From Holdemanella porci (GTDB lineage: Bacteria > Bacillota_I > Bacilli_A > Erysipelotrichales > Erysipelotrichaceae), in the NCBI RefSeq assembly GCF_019052655.1, contig NZ_JAHQVB010000089.1, positions 1 to 6,426 of the forward strand: a DNA stretch of 6,426 bases, written 5' to 3'. Both the position numbers and the translations under genes were made by a program. The notes under the pieces are model-generated. The model had not been told where the DNA came from and made no database searches. It worked only from the letters and a program-made list of their open reading frames with translations. Positions 1 to 6,379 of the stretch are shown here, piece by piece; position 1 is the first letter of the stretch, and every line of letters begins with the position of its first letter.

Positions 1-29
1 GTGATTATTTTGTATAACATTTTTTTGAT

Positions 30-60
30 ACCACCCGCATAGCAGGTGGTTTTGTTGTTT
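30..60 (+). terminator. Plus-strand terminator-like hairpin
   Basis: A 6-bp stem (30-35 with 45-50, ACCACC/GGTGGT) continues after one C-A mismatch into two more pairs (37-38 with 42-43) around a 3-nt loop. It is followed by TTTTGTTGTTT on the plus strand. On the minus strand the following sequence is ATCAAAAAAA, which is not a terminator tail. It may end a convergent plus-strand gene lying left of the window, or belong to a small palindromic repeat. Confidence 0.5.
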
Positions 61-90
61 CGTACTTCGTACTCAACCGGCTAAAGCCAA
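61..90. repeat. Two small palindromes of unknown role
   Basis: GTAC-TTC-GTAC (62-72) can fold on itself and is part of a direct repeat of CGTACT (61-66 and 68-73). GGC-TAAA-GCC (79-88) is a second mini-hairpin. Neither looks like a terminator or a protein-binding site that I recognise. Together with the hairpin at 30-50 they make a run of hairpins in the non-coding gap. Such runs occur in intergenic repeats and at IS200/IS605-type element ends, but no transposase is visible and no family can be named. Confidence 0.3.
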
Positions 91-96
91 AAGCAT

Positions 97-127
97 AAAA
101 TTAAAACCAGATGTTTCCATCTGGTTT
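97..127 (-). terminator. Intrinsic terminator of the uvrA-hprK-lgt-trxB operon
   Basis: On the minus strand, a perfect 10-bp stem (arms 118-127 and 104-113) closes on a GAAA tetraloop, a very stable GNRA loop. It is followed by a T-rich tail (TTTTAATTTT counting the last stem bases). It begins 9 nt after the trxB stop, which marks trxB as the last gene of the transcript. On the plus strand it lacks a good T-run, although it might weakly stop transcription from the left. Confidence 0.85.
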
Positions 128-136
128 CTTGAACTA

Positions 137-1051
137 TTAAATTCCTTTTATTTTATGAAATGCATGCTGTGCTGCAATGGCACCATCATTACATGCCGTA
201 ATAACCTGTCTTAAATTTTTGTCAATGACATCGCCTGCTGCATAAATTCCTGGAATTTTTGTTTGACGATCATCATCGACTAGAACATAGCCACGCTCAT
301 TTAATATACCTAAATCTTGTACGCAATCCGTATTTGGATCTTGTCCAACATAAGGGAAGATACCTGAACATTCTATAACTTGTTTTTCATGAGTATCCAC
401 ATTTTCAAGTTCAATACCGGATACTTTTCCTTCCGAACTTAAAATTTGAACAGGAATATGCTTCTTAATGACATGAATCTTTGCGTTCTCTTCAATTTGT
501 TTTTGAATATGTTCTTCAGCTCTAAATACGTCTCTTCGAATCACAATCGTAACACTGCGCGCAAGCCCGGCAAGATAAATCGATTCTTCTAATGCCGAGT
601 TTCCTCCACCAATCACTACAACCTCTTTATCTCTAAAAAATGCACCGTCACAAACTGCACAGAAAGAAACACCATGTCCTAGATTTTCATTTTCCCCAGG
701 AATATTCAATAAACGTTCCTTTGTTCCTGTCGCAAGAATGACAGCTTTCCCTTTCACAACATTCCCATCGTTTAAATATACATTTTTATTTTCATCGATT
801 TTATTGACTTCACCATACGCATATTCAGCTTGAAAAGATGTTGCTTGTTCAAACATATCCATTGCCAACTGTGTACCTTCAATATCTTTTATACCTGGAT
901 AATTACTGATTTTATTTGTCTTAATCAATTTTCCACCTGGCGCTCCATTTTCTAATATCAAAGTTTTAAGTCCTGCCCTTGAACCATATAATGCTGCGCT
1001 TAAACCAGCAGGGCCGGCACCAACTATTACCAAATCGTATTGTCGCTCCAT
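137..1051 (-). CDS. trxB: Thioredoxin reductase (NADPH)
   Basis: This cytoplasmic FAD enzyme moves electrons from NADPH to thioredoxin. The 304-residue protein is full length, slightly short of the usual 310-320. It has the N-terminal FAD-binding GAGPAG (11-16), the redox-active pair C131-A-V-C134 followed by DG, the NADPH-binding GGGNSALEE (148-156), and IRRDVFR (171-177). In the last motif the usual His of HRR is Ile while R172, R173 and R177 remain. The second FAD motif is TKIPGIYAAGDV (264-275), then RQVITACNDG (281-290). The retained arginines favour NADPH as donor, but NADH or ferredoxin use by related enzymes cannot be excluded by eye. The ATG has AAGGAGG (1059-1065) 7 nt upstream and lies 25 nt inside the preceding gene, so expression is probably coupled. 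It is the last gene of the operon, with a terminator just after the stop. No thioredoxin gene is in the window. Confidence 0.96.
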   Translation of the reverse strand: MERQYDLVIVGAGPAGLSAALYGSRAGLKTLILENGAPGGKLIKTNKISNYPGIKDIEGTQLAMDMFEQATSFQAEYAYGEVNKIDENKNVYLNDGNVVKGKAVILATGTKERLLNIPGENENLGHGVSFCAVCDGAFFRDKEVVVIGGGNSALEESIYLAGLARSVTIVIRRDVFRAEEHIQKQIEENAKIHVIKKHIPVQILSSEGKVSGIELENVDTHEKQVIECSGIFPYVGQDPNTDCVQDLGILNERGYVLVDDDRQTKIPGIYAAGDVIDKNLRQVITACNDGAIAAQHAFHKIKGI

Positions 1052-2484
1052 ATGCGATCCTCCTTACATAATGATACTAACTGCATTAAATCATCGATGA
1101 CCTTACATGGATGTGCTTTTTCTAAAGCTTCACGTTGTTTTTCATCTACACTAAACCCTACAGAATAGGCAGCCATATTTTTTGCGGCTACAATATCCGC
1201 AACATTATCACCAACATAAATACAATCGTCATGACTAGTATGTAATAAGTTGCATGCTTCAATCAAGCCAGATGCACTTGGCTTAGGTTCGGGCAAATTT
1301 TCTTTTCCCAATACAACCTTGAAATAGCCATCTAAACCAGCTTGTTTTAGTCCTCTTTTCACCACTTCAATACGCTTATTTGATACTACCGCACACTGTA
1401 TATTTTGTTCTTTTAACCCCTCTAACATTTCTTTGGCATGAGGCACTTCCTTTAACAGATTTTTATGCAAAGATTTATTGATTACTTGATAACGATCAAT
1501 AATACTTTGTACCTGATCTTCTGGGAAATACTTTGAAAAAGTTACTTCTAGCGTTGGTCCAAAGAATGAATATAGTTCTTCATTTGATAATTCATAATCG
1601 GGTTTTAATTCTTTAAAAACTCTTCTAAATGTTTCAAAAACTAATTGTTGTGAATCAATCAGCGTTCCATCCAAGTCAAACAAAACAATCGGTTTATTTT
1701 TCCAGTGAAAAGCTTTATGAAATACGCCCATTAAGCCAAGACAACCAACAACCATTAAAGCTAAAGATACAAGTTGAGCTGTACGAAGGCCAAATACCAT
1801 TAAAGAATCAGTTCGCATTCCTTCAACCACAAAACGTGTAATTCCATACCATACCATATACATAAATCCGCAGTCCCCGCGTCTTTTATACCAATGCTTA
1901 CGGAAAATAAGTGTGATAAACAAGAATCCTAATAGATTACATACACTTTCAAATAAGAAAGTAGGCATACGATAGGCTCCATCAATAAACATTTGATTTT
2001 TAATAAACACTGGATAATGCGCAAAGAAACTCTCAGATACAATCCCACCATAGGCTTCTTGATTCATAAAGTTTCCCCAACGCCCAAAGGCTTGTGCCAA
2101 TAACACAGTTGGCATAATCAAATCAAACATTCTAAGAAATGAAATGTGGCGTTTCTTAAAGAAGAATAAACTAAAAATAGTTCCTGCAATCAAGCCTCCA
2201 TGTATGGCCAAACCACCGTTCCAAATGGCTACAATTTCATTTAGGTGTGAAGAATAATAATTCCATTCAAAAATAACATACCATGCTCGAGCTCCCAAAA
2301 TTCCAATAAACAACATAGGAACTACATAATCATCTAGAACTTCAGGTGCATATCCCCATTTTTTCATTGTTCTTTGACATAGTAAATAAGCACATAATGC
2401 GCCTGTTAAAATTAAAACGGCATACCAAGCAATTTCTAAAGATCCAAAAGAAACAAAAATTCTAGTGTTCGGAAACAGATGCAT
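1027..2484 (-). CDS. lgt: Lgt fused to a C-terminal HAD (PpaX-like) phosphatase
   Basis: The product is a 485-residue two-domain protein. Residues 1-260 form prolipoprotein diacylglyceryl transferase, an integral membrane enzyme that moves diacylglycerol from phosphatidylglycerol to the lipobox cysteine of prolipoproteins. About seven hydrophobic segments are visible. Its key residues are present: Y21, H95 in the HGGL motif, the Lgt signature GRWGNFMNQEAYG (134-146, R135, N138, E143), and R217/E221. Residues 264-485 form a HAD subfamily IA hydrolase with DLDGT (270-274, nucleophile D270), S368 in VVSNK, K401, and GDNVAD (425-430). Its closest functional match by context is PpaX, the pyrophosphatase encoded near hprK and lgt in Bacillus; a phosphoglycolate-type phosphatase is the alternative. 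Lgt usually ends near 260-290 residues with its C-terminus in the cytoplasm, so the HAD domain should face the cytosol. The linker is only about ten residues, with no stop and no internal ribosome site. The ATG lies 23 nt inside hprK; the stop lies 25 nt inside trxB. Both domains are confidently recognised; the HAD substrate is inferred. Confidence 0.93.
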   Translation of the reverse strand: MHLFPNTRIFVSFGSLEIAWYAVLILTGALCAYLLCQRTMKKWGYAPEVLDDYVVPMLFIGILGARAWYVIFEWNYYSSHLNEIVAIWNGGLAIHGGLIAGTIFSLFFFKKRHISFLRMFDLIMPTVLLAQAFGRWGNFMNQEAYGGIVSESFFAHYPVFIKNQMFIDGAYRMPTFLFESVCNLLGFLFITLIFRKHWYKRRGDCGFMYMVWYGITRFVVEGMRTDSLMVFGLRTAQLVSLALMVVGCLGLMGVFHKAFHWKNKPIVLFDLDGTLIDSQQLVFETFRRVFKELKPDYELSNEELYSFFGPTLEVTFSKYFPEDQVQSIIDRYQVINKSLHKNLLKEVPHAKEMLEGLKEQNIQCAVVSNKRIEVVKRGLKQAGLDGYFKVVLGKENLPEPKPSASGLIEACNLLHTSHDDCIYVGDNVADIVAAKNMAAYSVGFSVDEKQREALEKAHPCKVIDDLMQLVSLCKEDRIWSDNTIW

Positions 2485-3424
2485 CGAATTCCTCCTTCTT
2501 ATTCTCGGATATTTGCGATAGTACTCGCTCTTCAAATTCTTTAGCTGAATCTAAGCCATCTTTCAACAATAAGAAGTTTGTCACAGCCGTTTCAATAACA
2601 GATGACATTGGTCGTCCTTGAGAAACCGGAATAGTCATCTTTAAAATTTTGATTCCTAAAATCTCATTGTATTCTTTTTCTTCAATTCCAACTCGATCAT
2701 ATTCATAAGAATCATTAAATGGCTCTAAATCGATTTGAAATTCAATTTGTGTTTCATGGGCAACAGCTCCTACTCCATACATGCGAGAAACATTAATAAT
2801 TCCAACACCTCTTAGTTCCATGAACCCTTCTAACATAGGTGTCGTTCTTCCTACCAAATCATCGTGTATTTTGTAACAATCAATACGATCATCACCGACT
2901 AATTGATGGCCTCGTTTGATAAGTTCCAAGGCAATTTCGCTTTTTCCCATACCACTTCGACCGGTAATCAATACACCAACACCAAATACACGCACTAACT
3001 CTCCATGAATGACTACAGATTCTGCAAGACATTCATCCAAATAGTTTGTGATACTAACGATTGCGTGTGATGTTTGATATTCTGTTTTAAACACAGGAAA
3101 ATTTTTACGTTGTGCTATCTCTTTTAAAACAGGAGGGCACTCATGCCCATGTGCAACCACAATACATGGTGTACTATCTCCTGTCAAAAATTCAAAAGAA
3201 CGACGCTGAGAAATTTCATCCATCTGCTCTTCGATATATCCTATTTCTTTATCTCCAAGTACGACAAGACGTTTTGTTTGTGTGTCTGGAAAATATCCGG
3301 CTAATTCTAATCCAGGGCGGTTTGTATCTGCCAAAGTTAATGGACGATTTAATGAGTCTGAATCCCCAGTTACAATAGTCCACATGAATTTTTTAGCTAA
3401 ATCACGAACAATTACTTTTGCCAT
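2462..3424 (-). CDS. hprK: HPr kinase/phosphorylase
   Basis: This bifunctional cytoplasmic enzyme phosphorylates HPr (and Crh where present) at Ser46. It reverses the reaction with inorganic phosphate, releasing pyrophosphate, and so sets CcpA-dependent carbon catabolite repression in Firmicutes. The 320-residue product is close to the usual ~310. It has an N-terminal domain (about 1-130) and a C-terminal kinase domain with conserved H140, Walker A GRSGMGKS (155-162, K161), the DD pair at 178-179, the family signature LRGVGIINV (204-212) and a late PVSQGRP segment (266-272). These positions nearly coincide with the Lactobacillus casei enzyme numbering. The P-loop has Arg where many family members have Asp (GDSGVGKS); this does not remove a catalytic residue. 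The ATG starts 23 nt inside uvrA with AAGGAGG (3430-3436) 5 nt upstream, so translation is probably coupled to uvrA. The last residues (about 305-320) are charged and overlap the lgt start. The placement next to lgt and a PpaX-like domain is the known Bacillus arrangement. Confidence 0.97.
   Translation of the reverse strand: MAKVIVRDLAKKFMWTIVTGDSDSLNRPLTLADTNRPGLELAGYFPDTQTKRLVVLGDKEIGYIEEQMDEISQRRSFEFLTGDSTPCIVVAHGHECPPVLKEIAQRKNFPVFKTEYQTSHAIVSITNYLDECLAESVVIHGELVRVFGVGVLITGRSGMGKSEIALELIKRGHQLVGDDRIDCYKIHDDLVGRTTPMLEGFMELRGVGIINVSRMYGVGAVAHETQIEFQIDLEPFNDSYEYDRVGIEEKEYNEILGIKILKMTIPVSQGRPMSSVIETAVTNFLLLKDGLDSAKEFEERVLSQISENKKEEFDASVSEH
2491..2497 (-). promoter_or_regulatory. Shine-Dalgarno site that fixes the lgt start
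   Basis: AAGGAGG on the minus strand lies 6 nt before the ATG at 2484. The open frame extends 17 codons further upstream to an ATG at 2535, but no comparable ribosome site precedes that codon. The extra residues (MKSEYYRKYPRIRRRNS) are basic and unlike an Lgt N-terminus, being hprK sequence read in another frame. The start at 2484 is therefore preferred. Confidence 0.88.
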
Positions 3425-6251
3425 GGTCTCCTCCTTTTTCTAACATTGGTTTTAAATATTGACCTGTATAACTCTCTTTACATGCAGCAACCTTTTCTGG
3501 AGTTCCCGTACAAATCACAGTTCCTCCTCCTTGTCCACCTTCAGGTCCCATATCTATAATTTGATCTGCACATTTGATCACATCCAAATTGTGCTCTATA
3601 ACTAATACTGTATCACCGTGTTCTACAAGACGTTGTAGAACATCAATCAATTTCTTTACATCATCACTATGCAAACCTGTTGTTGGTTCATCAAGCACAA
3701 ATAATGTTTTTCCTGTTGCCTTCTTTTGAAGTTCACTTGCCAGTTTAACACGTTGTGCTTCACCACCAGATAAAGTCGTAGCACTTTGACCTAACTTAAT
3801 ATAAGAAAGTCCTACATCGTTTAATGTTTGTAGTTTATGTTTGATTTTTGAAACATTGCTGAAGAATTCCAAGGCTTCTTCAACCGTCATATCCAATACA
3901 TCCGCAATCGTCTTACCTTTATACTGAACTTGTAATGTTTCTTCGTTGTAACGCTTTCCACCACATTGATCACAAGGTACATAAACATCTGGTAAAAAGT
4001 GCATAGAAATACGTAAAATTCCATCGCCTTGACAGGCTTCACAACGTCCACCTTTCACATTGAATGAAAAGCGTCCTTTATCATAACCTAACATTTTAGC
4101 TTCTTTTGTCTGCGCAAATAAATCACGAATATCATCGAATACACCTGTATATGTAGCAGGATTTGAACGTGGCGTTCTACCGATTGGATCTTGTCCTATT
4201 TCAACAATTTTATCAATATTTTCGATTCCTTGAATTTCTTTACATACCCCTGGCTTAATTCTTAATCGCCCTAGTGCATGTTGTAAACCCTGTGTTAACA
4301 CTTCTGTAACTAATGACGATTTCCCACTTCCTGAAACACCAGTCACAACAGTAAATGTACCAAGTTTAATAGTTACATTCACATTTTTTAAGTTGTTTTG
4401 ACTCGCTTTCACAATCTTTAGTTTCTTGCCATTTCCTTTGCGACGTGTTGCCGGCACTTCAATTCTTTTACGTCCACTTAAATAAGCTCCCGTAATTGAG
4501 TTTTCGTTCTGCATAATTTCTTCCGGTGTTCCCACCGCAACAATTTGTCCGCCATGCACACCGGCACCAGGTCCTACATCCACAATATAGTCACTTGCTC
4601 GCATTGTGTCTTCATCATGTTCAACCACAATTAATGTATTGCCTAAATCACGCATATCTTTTAACGCACCAATCAAACGATCATTGTCTCTTTGGTGTAA
4701 ACCAATACTTGGTTCATCCAAAACATACATAACACCCGTTAAGCGGGATCCAATCTGTGTTGCCAAGCGAATACGTTGCGCTTCTCCACCTGATAAAGTG
4801 GATGCTAAACGATCAAGAGTTAAATAACTAAGTCCAACATGATTTAAAAATGAAAGACGGTTTTTAATTTCTTTGACCACTAACTCTGCAATCTTAGCTT
4901 GTGTTGGCGTTAATTCTAACTGATCCATAAAATCGATGGCTTCACTAATACTCATTTGCGTCCATTCATAAATGTTTTTTCCACCAACAAGTACAGATAG
5001 TGCCTGTTTATTTAATCGTGCTCCATGACATTTCGGACATTGAGCATCTGCCAAGAAAGAACCGTACCATTCTCGAGACATCGTTGAAGTAGTTTCCATA
5101 TATCTACGTTCAATCATAGGGCAAACACCTTCAATGCATTCTAGCTTTGTTGAGACGATTCCCGAACGAGAATTCAACTGGTATGCGATTGGTACATCTG
5201 AACCATATAATAAATAGTTAAGCTTCTTCTTAGGTAAATCTTTGATAGGTGTATCCATGTCTATTTCATAATATTTAATAAGCGCATGAATTCTCTGCCA
5301 TTCTAGATTTTCTGTATTTACAATATTTTTATAATAATGAATGCCTCCTTGGGCAATTGATTTGGTATCGTCCGGAATCAACAAAGATAGATCTACTTTC
5401 TGTGTAATACCTAGTCCTTTACATTCTGGACAAGCTCCGAAAGGCGCATTAAATGAAAATAATTTAGGTTCTAGTTTAGGTACAGAAAAACCACACACTT
5501 TACATGCATAATTGCTTGAAAATAATGTTTCAGAATCATTCGTTAGTAAAATAGCTAAACCATCGCTTAATTTGAGTGCAGTTTCTAATGAATCATGAAA
5601 ACGCGAACGATCATCACTCTTTACAATGCGATCAACAACAACATCAATTGAATGTTTCTTGTTCTTATCTAAAGGTTCAAGTTCTTCAAGATACTTAATT
5701 TCTCCATCAATACGAACACGAATATAGCCTTCTTTCATTAAATTTTCTAAAAGATCTTTATGTGATCCCTTTTTACCTTGAATAACAGGACTCAAAATTG
5801 TACATCTAGTTTTATCAGGTAGTTCCATGATCTTATCAATCATTTCCTTAATAGTATTTCCAGTAATAGGAATATGGTGATCAGGACAATAAGGGACACC
5901 TATACGTGCATATAATAAACGTAGATAATCATAAATTTCGGTAACTGTTCCTACAGTTGAACGTGGATTATTAGATGTAGTTTTTTGATCAATTGCGATG
6001 GCTGGTGATAATCCATCGATTTGATCGACATCAGGTTTTTCGCTATTGCCAAGAAATTGTCTAGCGTATGCGGATAGAGATTCCATATATCGACGTTGTC
6101 CTTCAGCATAAATGGTATCGAAGGCTAGGGACGTTTTTCCACTTCCAGAAACGCCTGTCATAATGACTAATTTATCTTTGGGTAGTTTTAAACTTATATT
6201 TTTAAGGTTGTTTTCACGAGCACCTTGTATTGTTATGTACTTTTGGTCCAT
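3402..6251 (-). CDS. uvrA: UvrABC excinuclease subunit A
   Basis: UvrA is the cytoplasmic DNA-damage-recognition ATPase of nucleotide excision repair; it dimerises and loads UvrB on lesions. The 949-residue product is full length for the family and has two ABC modules. In the first, Walker A is GVSGSGKT (33-40), the signature LSGGE is at 486-490 and Walker B is VLDEP (510-514). In the second, these are GVSGSGKS (638-645), LSGGE (827-831) and VLDEP (852-856). Two zinc modules are intact: C250/C253/C274/C277 and C737/C740/C760/C763. A further CPKC pair is at 405-408. The start is fixed by AAGGAGG at 6258-6264, 6 nt before the ATG, and by the conserved N-terminus (ITIQGARENNLKN). It is the first gene of the operon, directly after its own promoter and putative SOS box. 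uvrB, often adjacent in Firmicutes, is not upstream here; a 5S rRNA gene is. The stop lies 23 nt inside hprK. Identification is certain; nothing is broken. Confidence 0.98.
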   Translation of the reverse strand: MDQKYITIQGARENNLKNISLKLPKDKLVIMTGVSGSGKTSLAFDTIYAEGQRRYMESLSAYARQFLGNSEKPDVDQIDGLSPAIAIDQKTTSNNPRSTVGTVTEIYDYLRLLYARIGVPYCPDHHIPITGNTIKEMIDKIMELPDKTRCTILSPVIQGKKGSHKDLLENLMKEGYIRVRIDGEIKYLEELEPLDKNKKHSIDVVVDRIVKSDDRSRFHDSLETALKLSDGLAILLTNDSETLFSSNYACKVCGFSVPKLEPKLFSFNAPFGACPECKGLGITQKVDLSLLIPDDTKSIAQGGIHYYKNIVNTENLEWQRIHALIKYYEIDMDTPIKDLPKKKLNYLLYGSDVPIAYQLNSRSGIVSTKLECIEGVCPMIERRYMETTSTMSREWYGSFLADAQCPKCHGARLNKQALSVLVGGKNIYEWTQMSISEAIDFMDQLELTPTQAKIAELVVKEIKNRLSFLNHVGLSYLTLDRLASTLSGGEAQRIRLATQIGSRLTGVMYVLDEPSIGLHQRDNDRLIGALKDMRDLGNTLIVVEHDEDTMRASDYIVDVGPGAGVHGGQIVAVGTPEEIMQNENSITGAYLSGRKRIEVPATRRKGNGKKLKIVKASQNNLKNVNVTIKLGTFTVVTGVSGSGKSSLVTEVLTQGLQHALGRLRIKPGVCKEIQGIENIDKIVEIGQDPIGRTPRSNPATYTGVFDDIRDLFAQTKEAKMLGYDKGRFSFNVKGGRCEACQGDGILRISMHFLPDVYVPCDQCGGKRYNEETLQVQYKGKTIADVLDMTVEEALEFFSNVSKIKHKLQTLNDVGLSYIKLGQSATTLSGGEAQRVKLASELQKKATGKTLFVLDEPTTGLHSDDVKKLIDVLQRLVEHGDTVLVIEHNLDVIKCADQIIDMGPEGGQGGGTVICTGTPEKVAACKESYTGQYLKPMLEKGGDHGKSNCS

Positions 6252-6272
6252 AATAAACCTCCTTTACGTTTT

Positions 6273-6301
6273 ATTATACCATAAACATCTATTCATGATA
6301 T
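6273..6301 (-). promoter_or_regulatory. uvrA operon promoter, extended -10 type
   Basis: The minus strand carries a perfect TATAAT (6273-6278) preceded by TG plus one base (6279-6281), which makes an extended -10 element. At the usual 17-18 bp distance the -35 region (about 6296-6301, ATATCA) is a poor match to TTGACA. That is typical where an extended -10 compensates. The predicted start of transcription is near 6265-6267, at the very edge of the Shine-Dalgarno site, so the leader would be only about 15 nt. The start was inferred from spacing only. Confidence 0.72.
6282..6295 (-). promoter_or_regulatory. Putative LexA/DinR (SOS) operator
   Basis: The minus-strand sequence TGAATAGATGTTTA agrees at 11 of 14 positions with the Gram-positive SOS box CGAACRNRYGTTYC. 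The GAA and GTT half-sites have the right 5-nt spacing. The mismatches are the two outer bases and the C-to-T in the first half-site; as I recall, the B. subtilis recA box also has T there. It sits directly upstream of the extended -10, between -10 and -35, where bound LexA would block RNA polymerase. uvrA is a known SOS gene in Firmicutes. The call rests on one imperfect site, so it is probable but not certain. Confidence 0.5.
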
Positions 6302-6319
6302 GTGAAAAAATGTGCAAGG

Positions 6320-6379
6320 AAAAAAGCCAAGTCTTTTATTTACTTAGACTTGGCTTTTGAATATAAAAGGCAAAAAAAA
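6320..6379 (-). terminator. Terminator of the upstream rRNA operon
   Basis: Directly after the 5S sequence the minus strand has a run of eight T (6372-6379). This is followed by a perfect 13-bp inverted repeat: arms 6346-6358 and 6322-6334, an 11-nt loop, and a T6 run at 6320-6325. This is the form of an intrinsic terminator on the minus strand. Read on the plus strand the same hairpin has only four T, all inside the stem, so the minus orientation is favoured. It separates rRNA transcription from the uvrA promoter, although leaky read-through cannot be excluded. Confidence 0.75.

Noticed and set aside
171..177. IRR instead of HRR in TrxB as a sign of lost NADPH use (protein residues 171-177)
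   Set aside because: The phosphate-binding arginines (172, 173, 177) are retained, so a change in cofactor cannot be claimed from one conservative position.
1690..1735. A separate HAD gene starting inside the fusion at Met252 (GGGCGTATTTC region)
   Set aside because: No Shine-Dalgarno-like sequence lies upstream of that codon and there is no stop between the domains, so independent translation is not supported.
2485..2535. A 17-codon N-terminal extension of Lgt-HAD starting at 2535
   Set aside because: No ribosome site precedes 2535, the residues are basic and unlike an Lgt N-terminus, and a strong AAGGAGG stands 6 nt before the ATG at 2484.
4526..4827. Two overlapping plus-strand open frames opposite the middle of uvrA
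   Set aside because: They are antisense shadows of the first ABC signature and Walker B region of uvrA, with no start signals and low-complexity composition.
6312..6317. TTGCAC as a -35 box for the uvrA promoter
   Set aside because: It is 33 bp from the TATAAT, far beyond the usual 16-18 bp, and no -10 is found at the right distance from it.
6320..6358. The hairpin before uvrA as an attenuator or riboswitch of the uvrA operon
   Set aside because: It lies upstream of the predicted promoter, so it is not in the main uvrA transcript; it fits better as the rRNA operon terminator.
6112..6360. Plus-strand open frame opposite the uvrA 5' end and its promoter
   Set aside because: It lies mostly antisense to conserved uvrA sequence and runs through the promoter and terminator hairpin; it has no ribosome site and no recognisable domain.
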